DNA of 9,711 nt from an uncultured Phycisphaerales bacterium. Lineage in GTDB: Bacteria; Planctomycetota; Phycisphaerae; WQYP01. The stretch covers positions 1 through 9,711 of the forward strand of contig CALCHA010000408.1 in assembly GCA_937901265.1 (NCBI GenBank), written 5' to 3'. The position numbers and the translations under genes were made by a program. This document shows positions 1-6,791 of this stretch, piece after piece (position 1 is the stretch's first letter; each line of letters begins with the position of its first letter). The notes beneath the pieces are model-generated. The model searched no databases. It worked only from the letters and a program-made list of their open reading frames with translations, and was not told the origin of the DNA.

Positions 1-387
1 ATCCCTCTCCCCGAGCGCATCCGCTCGATCTTCCAGAACGACCAGCGCTGGCTCAAGGCCCTTGGACCGCACCGCCTCACCCGCGCTGCCGAGGGCGCCG
101 AGGAAGAGCTTTCCCCGCAGCAGGCCTTCGATCTTGTCCCGGCCGACCTCTGGTTCGACACCCTGGGCCTGCTGATCCGCATGCTCCCGGGCATGGGCCC
201 CGATTCGCTCTGCCGCGATTTCGGCGATGCCCCGCGCGGCGGCCTGCACAAAATCTACGACGCCCCCCTGACTCACCTCGAAACGCTCCTCGTCCGCACC
301 CGCTCGCTGATCGTCATCGACTGGCGCTTCAACCGCGAAATCCACGCCGTCCTCCGCCAGTTTTCCGCCACCGTCCCCGCCCGCTGA
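1..387 (+). CDS. 3' end of an unrecognised protein gene
   Basis: An open frame runs from the first base of the window to a TGA at 385-387, giving 128 residues with no start inside the window that must be used. The partial protein is soluble-looking, with no membrane segment or signal in the visible part. It mixes charged helices with a hydrophobic stretch (LWFDTLGLLIRMLPG, about residues 51-65 of the fragment) and ends in a helical tail with IDWRFNREIHAVLRQF. Codons are strongly C-ending, like the start of the downstream 1494-residue gene, which supports real coding. I do not recognise a family. The ATG at 181 is internal to the same frame and is unlikely to be the true start because coding character continues upstream of it. 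It lies 81 bases before the lipoprotein gene on the same strand and may belong to the same T6SS cluster, but nothing in the sequence proves this. Confidence 0.7.
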   Translation: MPLPERIRSIFQNDQRWLKALGPHRLTRAAEGAEEELSPQQAFDLVPADLWFDTLGLLIRMLPGMGPDSLCRDFGDAPRGGLHKIYDAPLTHLETLLVRTRSLIVIDWRFNREIHAVLRQFSATVPAR

Positions 388-453
388 CGCAACCTCGAAT
401 AATCCCCCGGCACGCCGCCGGGCCCCATGGAAGGAACAACCATCCCCGTCTTC

Positions 454-460
454 AAGGAGA
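454..460 (+). promoter_or_regulatory. Ribosome binding site of the lipoprotein gene
   Basis: AAGGAGA lies 8 bases before the ATG at 469. It is the best Shine-Dalgarno match in this leader and decides the start in favour of 469 over the in-frame ATG at 427, whose extra 14 residues would bury the signal peptide. Confidence 0.75.
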
Positions 461-468
461 CTCGTCCC

Positions 469-1080
469 ATGCTCAAACGCCTCTCGGCACTCGCTGCCCT
501 CGCCCTCACCGTCATGGCCACCGGATGCGCCCATGGCCCCGGCCGCTACAACGTCACGGTGCAGCTCGATGACGCCATGCGGCAGAAACTCGGCGATCTC
601 GGCGACCGCAACTTCGAGGTGGATCTCGTCGCCGTCAACAGCCTCGAAAACGACCGCTGGTCGAACGCCTCGGTCACCAATTACTGGCAGCCGAACGACG
701 CTTTCAAGGGTTCGATCCCCACCAAGGTCATGATCTTCAACTCCAAGGCCGTCCAGCAGGCCGCCGCCACCAGCCCCGCCGCCCCCAAAACCGCGGCCGG
801 CGCCGCCACCCAACCCTCCGCCTACAGCCAGACCCTCTCCGCCAAGGACCCGATCTGGGACAAGTGGTACGCCAACAAAAACGACAAGTCGGTCTACCAC
901 CTCTATGTCATTGGCCAGTTGCCCGGCGTGTTCGACGATCTCCCCGGTGACCGCGACGTCCGCCGCCAGATCCTCCCGCTCAACGTCGAAGAATGGCCCA
1001 GCGGCACCAAGGATATCCTGATTCAGGTCCGGCCCACCGGCATCGTCGCCCTCACCACCCCCAAGGTCCACAAGAAGTAA
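469..1080 (+). CDS. Lipoprotein, candidate T6SS TssJ
   Basis: The 203-residue product begins with a lipoprotein signal peptide: Lys-Arg at residues 3-4, a Leu/Ala-rich core, then the lipobox-like ATGC with Cys20 (codon 526-528). It should be lipid-anchored, probably in the outer membrane. In the second half, the order YHLYVIGQLPGVFDD, then RRQILPL, then ILIQVRPTGIVAL resembles the last strands of TssJ/VasD/SciN lipoproteins, which bind TssM in the periplasm. I recognise this as a pattern, not a strong family match. An Ala/Pro/Thr-rich stretch at about residues 95-120 looks like a flexible insertion between two folded parts. The length is slightly above usual TssJ length and that insertion accounts for the excess. 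The start at 469 is set by AAGGAGA at 454-460. The context (tssK, tssL and tssM downstream, and no other TssJ in view) supports the call. The alternative is an unrelated lipoprotein carried in the cluster. Confidence 0.55.
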   Translation: MLKRLSALAALALTVMATGCAHGPGRYNVTVQLDDAMRQKLGDLGDRNFEVDLVAVNSLENDRWSNASVTNYWQPNDAFKGSIPTKVMIFNSKAVQQAAATSPAAPKTAAGAATQPSAYSQTLSAKDPIWDKWYANKNDKSVYHLYVIGQLPGVFDDLPGDRDVRRQILPLNVEEWPSGTKDILIQVRPTGIVALTTPKVHKK

Positions 1081-1113
1081 CCCCACCTGATCCACCTTTC
1101 CACGCTTAAAAAA

Positions 1114-1150
1114 GGGGATTGGCCCGTCGCATCGTTGCGGGCCAATCCCC
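1114..1150. terminator. Perfect 13-bp stem-loop, possible terminator
   Basis: GGGGATTGGCCCG (1114-1126) and CGGGCCAATCCCC (1138-1150) are perfect reverse complements around an 11-base loop. An extra A-T pair (1113/1151) is possible. Read on the - strand, the stem is followed by a run of T (the A-run at 1108-1113), the form of an intrinsic terminator for antisense transcripts. Read on the + strand, the stem is followed by TATAATCTTGT, a poor U-tract, so termination after the lipoprotein gene would be weak. It could equally protect the 3' end of the upstream mRNA or be a protein-binding site next to the -10 element. Confidence 0.55.
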
Positions 1151-1156
1151 TATAAT
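1151..1156 (+). promoter_or_regulatory. Possible -10 element for the 1494-residue protein gene
   Basis: TATAAT matches the sigma70 -10 consensus exactly and lies 49 bases before the ATG at 1206. No convincing -35 hexamer lies 16-18 bases upstream, because that window falls in the loop of the stem-loop at 1114-1150 (CGCATC-like). There is also no extended -10 TG. If used, it would probably need an activator. The leader has no clear Shine-Dalgarno sequence. Confidence 0.3.
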
Positions 1157-1205
1157 CTTGTGACCACCGGATTTCTGTCACCGCACACGCGATAACGGCA
1201 CCGCT

Positions 1206-4200
1206 ATGCCCACCTTCGGCTCACACCGCACCGACCAGCGTCTCCACCTCTCCGGGGTGGGCGGCCTCTACACGCTTGCGGCCGACCACTCCCGTGTCCT
1301 CAAGGTGCTCCATCCGACCGACGGCGTCTGGTCCGACGACCGCCTCCGCCAGGAAATCGACGCCTTCCTCCTGCGCTACAAAACCCAGCGCGCCCTCGCC
1401 AAGGACTCCAAATATTGGGCCCCCGTCCACGAAGTCGCCGCGGTCAAAGGCAGCGTCGAAGGGGACAAGCCCTACCCCGGGGCCTACCGTGCCGCGGGGG
1501 CCTATGCCCTCCTCGACACTTATGAGCGCTCGCTCGCCACGCTTTTTGACTCCCACGTCTATGTCACCAACGACGACCTGCGCAACCTCTTCACCGCCAT
1601 CATCAACGGCCTGCTCGACGCCAAGCGCATCGCCAAGCGCCCCCACGGTGCCCTCAAACTTTCCAACGTCCTGCTCAGCCATTCCGAGCCCCTCGCCGGC
1701 GCCACCGTTCGCCTCACCGATCCCCTGCCCGATGGCAGCCTTCCCGCCAGGCCCTTCGACAAGGACCTCCTCGATCTGGGCAGGCTGATCTACGCTTTGG
1801 TGATGCGTCGCCCCTTCGACGGCTGCACCGTCGGCCCCTCGCGCGAGTGGAAGGCGCTGGGACCCAACGGCGAAGACTGGCGCAAGCTCGCCGGCGCCCT
1901 CCTCGACACCGGCGAATCCACCAACCCCGACGACCGTGACCTCGAACACATCCTCCCGCGCATCGCCACCTGGACGCTCCAGCCCAAGAAGGCCCCGGTC
2001 ATTCCCATCGCCATCGCCGCGGCGCTGCTCATCGCCGCCGGATCGGTCGGCCTCTACTTCCTGCTGCGGGCCCCGCGGGCGGATTACAGCCAGGCCAACT
2101 GGGCGCGGCTCTGCCTCTCGTATGATTCCTGGTTCGGGGACTTCGTCGACGCCGCCACCGACCCCGCCTCGGAAAAGAAATTCGCCGCCGACCCCGCCGA
2201 CTATCCCGCGCAGGTCATTGCCCTGCTGAATGCCGCCGGGCCGAAGCTGCCGACCTACAAACCGACCGCTCTGGCGCGTTCGGGGCACTCGCTGTCGGAC
2301 CTGGCGGTGCATCCGACCGAGGACGCCAAGTCGGGGGTGAACGCCTACACCACCGGGGAGGCGCTCAAGTTGATCGACGCGGTGCAGGCCGCCCTCGCCC
2401 CCGGGAAGGACGCCGCTTCGGGATGGCCGCTGCTGACGTCGCTGGACCAGACGGTGGCGGACTACAAGCACAACGGCTGGAACAAGCCGGCCAACGCGAT
2501 TGCGGACCTGATCGCCGCCGCGCGGCCACCGGTATTCCCCACGCTCCCCGGCGAAAACGCCCCGCCGCCCAAGATTGAGCGTGTGGACGAGCTGGCGCGC
2601 ATCGAGAAGACCGTCACCGCCGCCAGATCGGTCAAGGACATTCAGAAGCGCTGGGACACGATTCAGGCGACGCTCAAGACGCTTCCGCAGACCCACGTCC
2701 CGCTGCTGGAAAATCTCGACAAGTTTGCCATCGACAGCGCCCGGTCGCCCGATGAGGCGGGCACTTTGGACGACGTGACGGGGTTGGCCGCCTCCTTCGC
2801 CAGGGTCGAGACGCTGCTGACCGATCTCTCCGCCGAGCTCAATCGCAAGGACCAGACGATCGTGTATGACGAGCTGGCGAAGGATCCGGCGGCACAGCTC
2901 CCGGCGGGCGGCGTCGAAGCGCTGACGCTGGCCAACTACACCACCCTTCCGGGACTCGCGAAAGCGTACGTGCAGCTTCCGGTCGATCCGACGGCGAAGA
3001 CGCCCTACACCCAGCAGCTCGACAAGATTCAGACCGAAATCATCACGGTGATCGAGAGCGCCAACAAGGACGACAAGAATCTGCCGAAGATTCTGCAGGA
3101 CCACCAGTCGCTGAAGGACCAGGTGTTGCACATGGCGTCGATCGCCAAGATCAGCAAGAACAAGGACCTGCTGGACAGCGAGGTGAAGAAGGCGGACGCG
3201 CTGCTGGCCTCGCTGCTGAACGAGGGGGACGAAGCGGTGACGCCCTACACGGTCAAGCCGCCCGATTTCCTCGCGCAGCAGCAGGCGTACGAAGCCACCA
3301 GCCCGCTCGCCAGCGCCACCCCGGTGGTGCGCGACCAGTGGAAGCAGCACCACCAGGAATATCTGGCCACGATCCGCGCCGCCTCGCAGGGCATGGACCA
3401 CTTCAAGTACGCCGACTATGTGCACTACAAGGCCAACCTCGCCACGCTCGAAGCGGATTATCTGGGCTTCGACGCGCTGATTCCGGTGAAGGTGCCGGGG
3501 CTGGCGGACGTCATGGCCACGGGCCCCGACTGGCAGAAGGCGATCGCTGGGCACGTGGCGACCGACTACCGTTCCAGCGCGTTGCTGGACGTGATGACCA
3601 AAAACCTGCAGTGGGCGGATGGGCTGCCGCAGGTCACCGACGCCGCGTACGTGTCCTATCAGAAGAATCGTCTGGCGGAGTTTGAATCGACGCGGGTCGC
3701 CACGCTCGATCTGCTGGCCGATGAAGAGACCCTGCAGACGCGTCTGGACGGCCTCGATCTGCTGCCCAACGAGCCCGCGGCAGGCGCCAAGAGCTGGCAC
3801 GACATCTCCGCCAAGTGGTCGAGCGCCAACTCGCCGTTGCTGGCCGATCCGGCCATTACCGCCGCGCTCAAGCCGATCAGCGACCGGGTGACCGCGCTGC
3901 TCGATCTGGAAAAGAGCACCGCCTATCCAGCCGTCGCCGCGGCCGCCACGACCGCCCCCGCGCCGGAGTTGGCGCTCACGGCATGGCGCAAGCTGGGCAC
4001 GCTGCCGCTGTCAGAGGCCAATCCGCTGCTGGATGATGAGCTCAAGGCGCAGGCGCACGTCAAGACGCTCGTCGCGGCGGACAAAGATGTTGCCGCCGCC
4101 CGCGCCGCGGCGATCAGCAGCGAACTGACCGCCGCCTTGCCGGTACGCTGGAACCGCTGGAGCGACATCCTCTCCGACGCCGCCGCCACACAGCACGCGA

Positions 4201-5690
4201 TTGATCTGGCCAGGGATTTCGACGTCACCATCACCCCGCAATCCAACCCGCGCATGGCGTTCAACCAATTTTTTTACGATCTGCGCAAGGCCTCCGACAG
4301 CCAGCCGGCGCTTTCCGAAGCCGCCCTCAAAGCCAAATCCACCGAGTTTCTCGCATCGGTTAAAACGCTCCCCAACGCCACTGACCCGGCCATCCAGAAA
4401 ACCGTCGACCTGCTCACCAAGACGCTCAGCCAGAACCCGGACCAGGAATCGGCGAGGATCGGCGCCGGCCCCAAGCTCGCCGGCTGGAGCCAGGACGCCA
4501 AGGTCAAGGATGGCGTTGCCATCTTCCGCTCGCCCGCCGGGTTCACTCCGCCGCAGGCCATTGAGTTTGATCGCGTGAAGGTCGGTGAAAAGTACATCTG
4601 GCTCTCTTCCACGGAAGTTCCCGTCGGCCTCTTTGCCGCCGTTGTCAACAATGCCTCCGGCGTCCTCCCGCTGCTCGACAACGCCAAGCAGCCCGATGCC
4701 AAAAAGCACTGGCTGACCGAACCGGCGCAATCCAGCGACGACCATTGGCTCTCCTACGGCCCACGGGGCTGGAAGATCCTCGACGGGAAAATGCAGGTCA
4801 ACGACAAGTGGCTCGACTTCGTAGGCGGCAAAATGAAAATGCCGGGATCGGACAAAGACTATCCCTACTACGACCCCAAAGCCGGCCCCATCCCGGTGCC
4901 CACCGCCGCCTCCCCCCTGCAAAACGTCAGTCCTTACATGGCTCTCTATTTCGCCAGCATGCTGGGCGCCCGGCTCCCCACCTCCGCCGAGTGGCAGGCC
5001 GCCTACACGACCTTTGAGCTGCCCAATACGGCCAAGGATGCCTGGAATCTCCGCGGCAGCGCGTCAGGAACGCAGAACTGGATTTCCCAGCAGAACTACG
5101 CCGCCATCATGAGCACGGACCACGCCCTGCCCTTCCCCGATTTGAATGTCTTCATGGGCCACCTTTCCTTCCAGATCGAGTCCTCCAAGGAGCAGCCCTG
5201 GACGAACGCCGCGGTCGCCAGGCTTTTTCCCAGTCGCGTCTCCTCGCCCGCCGGCAATTACAACGGATCAGTGCTCTGGTTCCGCGATGTCGGCCACGAA
5301 CCGGGCTTCTCGCCGACGCTTGGCAGCGGATCCATCCACGATCTCATCGGCAACGTCGCGGAATATGCCTTCGATCCCGACAACGCCCAGGCTGTCATCA
5401 AGGACAACAAAGTCGACACCGCCACGGTCGATGCCAAATTCGCGGCCGCCCCGGGCAAGCTCACGGTCGTCGGGGGCTCCTCACTTTCGCCCCCCGAGCT
5501 CGATCCGCGCGTCCCCGAGACCACCCCCCTCGACATTCAGGCCGACAGCGGCTTCGCCGACGTCGGCTTCCGCCTCGCCTACACCGCCCCGATCCCCACG
5601 ATTGACGAAGTCCTCAGCGGCCTTTTCGCGGACACTCAGTACCTCAAGGGCCCCAAAGCCACCGCCGCGGCCAGCACCTCCGCCCGATAA
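1206..5690 (+). CDS. Transmembrane pseudokinase with C-terminal FGE-sulfatase-like domain, T6SS-associated
   Basis: The product has 1494 residues. Residues 1-250 are protein-kinase-like: a Gly-rich loop (GVGG, 17-20), VLKV with Lys33 at the strand-3 lysine position, HGALKLSN (147-154) in place of HRDxKxxN, Asp172 in TDPL in place of DFG, and a helix-F-like DLLDLGRLIYALVMRRPF (187-204). The catalytic Asp is Ala149, so phosphotransfer is doubtful. A single membrane segment at about 265-287 follows KK. Residues 290-1090 are mostly helical with no family I recognise. From about 1100 to 1465 there is an FGE-sulfatase/SUMF1-like domain: RLPTSAEWQ (1256-1264), DLIGNVAEY (1379-1387), VVGGSS and a terminal VGFRLAY. 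It has no cysteine, so it cannot use the FGE cysteine pair. Topology predicts a cytoplasmic kinase-like part and a periplasmic FGE part. This recalls P. aeruginosa PpkA (kinase) and TagR (FGE-like activator) on one chain. I infer a role in T6SS activation. The ATG at 1206 has no clear ribosome site. Confidence 0.75.
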   Translation: MPTFGSHRTDQRLHLSGVGGLYTLAADHSRVLKVLHPTDGVWSDDRLRQEIDAFLLRYKTQRALAKDSKYWAPVHEVAAVKGSVEGDKPYPGAYRAAGAYALLDTYERSLATLFDSHVYVTNDDLRNLFTAIINGLLDAKRIAKRPHGALKLSNVLLSHSEPLAGATVRLTDPLPDGSLPARPFDKDLLDLGRLIYALVMRRPFDGCTVGPSREWKALGPNGEDWRKLAGALLDTGESTNPDDRDLEHILPRIATWTLQPKKAPVIPIAIAAALLIAAGSVGLYFLLRAPRADYSQANWARLCLSYDSWFGDFVDAATDPASEKKFAADPADYPAQVIALLNAAGPKLPTYKPTALARSGHSLSDLAVHPTEDAKSGVNAYTTGEALKLIDAVQAALAPGKDAASGWPLLTSLDQTVADYKHNGWNKPANAIADLIAAARPPVFPTLPGENAPPPKIERVDELARIEKTVTAARSVKDIQKRWDTIQATLKTLPQTHVPLLENLDKFAIDSARSPDEAGTLDDVTGLAASFARVETLLTDLSAELNRKDQTIVYDELAKDPAAQLPAGGVEALTLANYTTLPGLAKAYVQLPVDPTAKTPYTQQLDKIQTEIITVIESANKDDKNLPKILQDHQSLKDQVLHMASIAKISKNKDLLDSEVKKADALLASLLNEGDEAVTPYTVKPPDFLAQQQAYEATSPLASATPVVRDQWKQHHQEYLATIRAASQGMDHFKYADYVHYKANLATLEADYLGFDALIPVKVPGLADVMATGPDWQKAIAGHVATDYRSSALLDVMTKNLQWADGLPQVTDAAYVSYQKNRLAEFESTRVATLDLLADEETLQTRLDGLDLLPNEPAAGAKSWHDISAKWSSANSPLLADPAITAALKPISDRVTALLDLEKSTAYPAVAAAATTAPAPELALTAWRKLGTLPLSEANPLLDDELKAQAHVKTLVAADKDVAAARAAAISSELTAALPVRWNRWSDILSDAAATQHAIDLARDFDVTITPQSNPRMAFNQFFYDLRKASDSQPALSEAALKAKSTEFLASVKTLPNATDPAIQKTVDLLTKTLSQNPDQESARIGAGPKLAGWSQDAKVKDGVAIFRSPAGFTPPQAIEFDRVKVGEKYIWLSSTEVPVGLFAAVVNNASGVLPLLDNAKQPDAKKHWLTEPAQSSDDHWLSYGPRGWKILDGKMQVNDKWLDFVGGKMKMPGSDKDYPYYDPKAGPIPVPTAASPLQNVSPYMALYFASMLGARLPTSAEWQAAYTTFELPNTAKDAWNLRGSASGTQNWISQQNYAAIMSTDHALPFPDLNVFMGHLSFQIESSKEQPWTNAAVARLFPSRVSSPAGNYNGSVLWFRDVGHEPGFSPTLGSGSIHDLIGNVAEYAFDPDNAQAVIKDNKVDTATVDAKFAAAPGKLTVVGGSSLSPPELDPRVPETTPLDIQADSGFADVGFRLAYTAPIPTIDEVLSGLFADTQYLKGPKATAAASTSAR

Positions 5691-5758
5691 TGCGACCTCG
5701 CCGGCGCGGCGCCGCGGTGCGTTTGCGGTTTCCTGTTTCCCCGCAGCCCATCCTTTCC

Positions 5759-5787
5759 TTGTCCCCCGCGTCCGCCACCCTTATAAT
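5759..5787 (+). promoter_or_regulatory. Sigma70-type promoter for the 312-residue gene and tssKLM
   Basis: TTGTCC (5759-5764) and TATAAT (5782-5787) are separated by exactly 17 bases. The -10 is a perfect match and the -35 matches the TTGACA consensus at 4 of 6 positions. Transcription would start near 5794, leaving a leader of about 60 bases before the TTG start at 5853. It would give the downstream genes (312-residue protein, tssK, tssL, tssM) a start independent of the long upstream gene. Confidence 0.5.
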
Positions 5788-5837
5788 CGCCTCAAAACCG
5801 CCCACTATCGACACATAGACCGTCACGACCTCACTGC

Positions 5838-5845
5838 GAAGGGGG
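5838..5845 (+). promoter_or_regulatory. Ribosome binding site supporting a TTG start
   Basis: GAAGGGGG ends 7 bases before the TTG at 5853. No ATG or GTG is suitably placed, and this purine tract is the reason to accept TTG as the initiation codon. Confidence 0.5.
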
Positions 5846-5852
5846 CCTCGCC

Positions 5853-6791
5853 TTGCCGGAATTGCTCACCGATCTCTCGCGGCTCGTCGCCGCCACCGTC
5901 AATCGCCTCCGCCTGATTCAGGTCGATTTCGCTGACCAGCCGCAGCAAACCCGGGAAACCTATCTCGGCGATGAAGTTGAACACGCCCTCTCGAAGGTCC
6001 TCCCCGAGCAGCGTGGCCCCTTCCTCGCGGAGCTGAAAGCCCGCTTTCCCACGTGGGACCGCCAGGTCGACATCACCGCCCCCTCCGAAGGTTCCACCGG
6101 CCGCTCGGCGCTCGATGCCCGCGAACTCTCCGACTACACCTTTCTCATCTCCCGCCTCATCGACCTCGCCCCGTCGCTCACCGAGGAACAACGCAAAACC
6201 GCCATCGCTCGCCTTGCCGAGGCCGGTCTGGCCGAACAGGGCGGCGGCCCCGACTGGCCCGCCGCGCCGCTCAAGGCGCTGAAGACCAAGCTGCAGCTCA
6301 CGGACCGCGACGAAATCGACGCCGGTAAATTCATCGATCTCACCACGCAGCTGGTCACTTTCATCGTCTCGCTCGACCAGCTTGTCTGGGCCACCTGGAA
6401 GCAGGTCGCGCCCAAGTCGGACATGAAGCGCCCGACGCCCGTGCAGCGCTCGATGGGCCGCTTCATCGCCGGCGATAATGAAGTGTCGCCCACGCAGTTG
6501 GCCGGCGATGTGGATCGCCTGCGGCAGTTGTGCGCCGGCGTCATCTCCGCCATCGCCCAGGCCGGCTCGCTCTTCGCGCAGCGCCACGTGGCCAAGTTCT
6601 CCGTCGCCAACATCGAGGCCTACGCTGACAAGATGCCGGGCATGCTGGTGGGCAAGGAGGTCAAGTGCTGGCGTCAGTACAAGGAACTCTCCACCGCGAT
6701 GGACGTGCAGACCATCGAAATCGAAATCCAGAACGCCATCGCCGAATACACCGAAACCCTTATCCGCGGCCGCAGCAGGCCCGGAGCCTGA
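5853..6791 (+). CDS. T6SS-associated helical protein, possible relative of the FHA-protein C-terminal domain
   Basis: The product has 312 residues, starting at TTG with GAAGGGGG upstream. There is no signal peptide and no clear membrane segment, so it is probably cytoplasmic. It is predicted mostly helical. Residues 1-110 carry charged amphipathic helices (SRLVAATVNRLRLIQVDF). A second part from about residue 140 to 300 has FIDLTTQLVTFIVSLDQLVW (160-179) followed by WKQVAPKSD, a variable segment, and a helical bundle ending near residue 305. The arrangement of a hydrophobic helix pair, a polar linker and a C-terminal bundle is reminiscent of the region after the FHA domain in T6SS TagH/Fha proteins. 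No FHA domain is present here and the resemblance is weak. It follows the 1494-residue gene by 162 bases and precedes tssK by 157 bases. Its position among T6SS core genes is the main evidence for a T6SS role. The function is unknown. Confidence 0.7.
   Translation: MPELLTDLSRLVAATVNRLRLIQVDFADQPQQTRETYLGDEVEHALSKVLPEQRGPFLAELKARFPTWDRQVDITAPSEGSTGRSALDARELSDYTFLISRLIDLAPSLTEEQRKTAIARLAEAGLAEQGGGPDWPAAPLKALKTKLQLTDRDEIDAGKFIDLTTQLVTFIVSLDQLVWATWKQVAPKSDMKRPTPVQRSMGRFIAGDNEVSPTQLAGDVDRLRQLCAGVISAIAQAGSLFAQRHVAKFSVANIEAYADKMPGMLVGKEVKCWRQYKELSTAMDVQTIEIEIQNAIAEYTETLIRGRSRPGA

Noticed and set aside
406..422. Small hairpin CCCGGC/GCCGGG between the first two genes
   Set aside because: It has only 6 bp, with no T-run after it, in GC-rich sequence where such pairs are frequent.
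427..468. Earlier start for the lipoprotein at 427
   Set aside because: It would add 14 residues before the signal peptide and has no well-placed ribosome site, while AAGGAGA is correctly spaced for 469.
1221..3800. 859-residue open frame on the - strand
   Set aside because: It lies wholly antisense to the 1494-residue gene, whose domains are recognisable. Its product is Arg/Gly/Val-rich low complexity with no family signs, as expected from the reverse of C- or G-ending codons in GC-rich DNA.
4011..4922. 303-residue open frame on the - strand
   Set aside because: It is antisense to the helical and FGE-like parts of the same gene, is Gly/Arg-rich and has no domain.
5705..5716. Palindrome CGCGGCGCCGCG after the 1494-residue gene as a terminator
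   Set aside because: It is perfect but has no loop and no T-run, and such GC palindromes are common by chance in this composition.
5146..5916. 256-residue + strand open frame in another phase
   Set aside because: It overlaps the conserved end of the FGE-like domain and the start of the next gene, and its product is Ser/Pro/Arg-rich shadow sequence.
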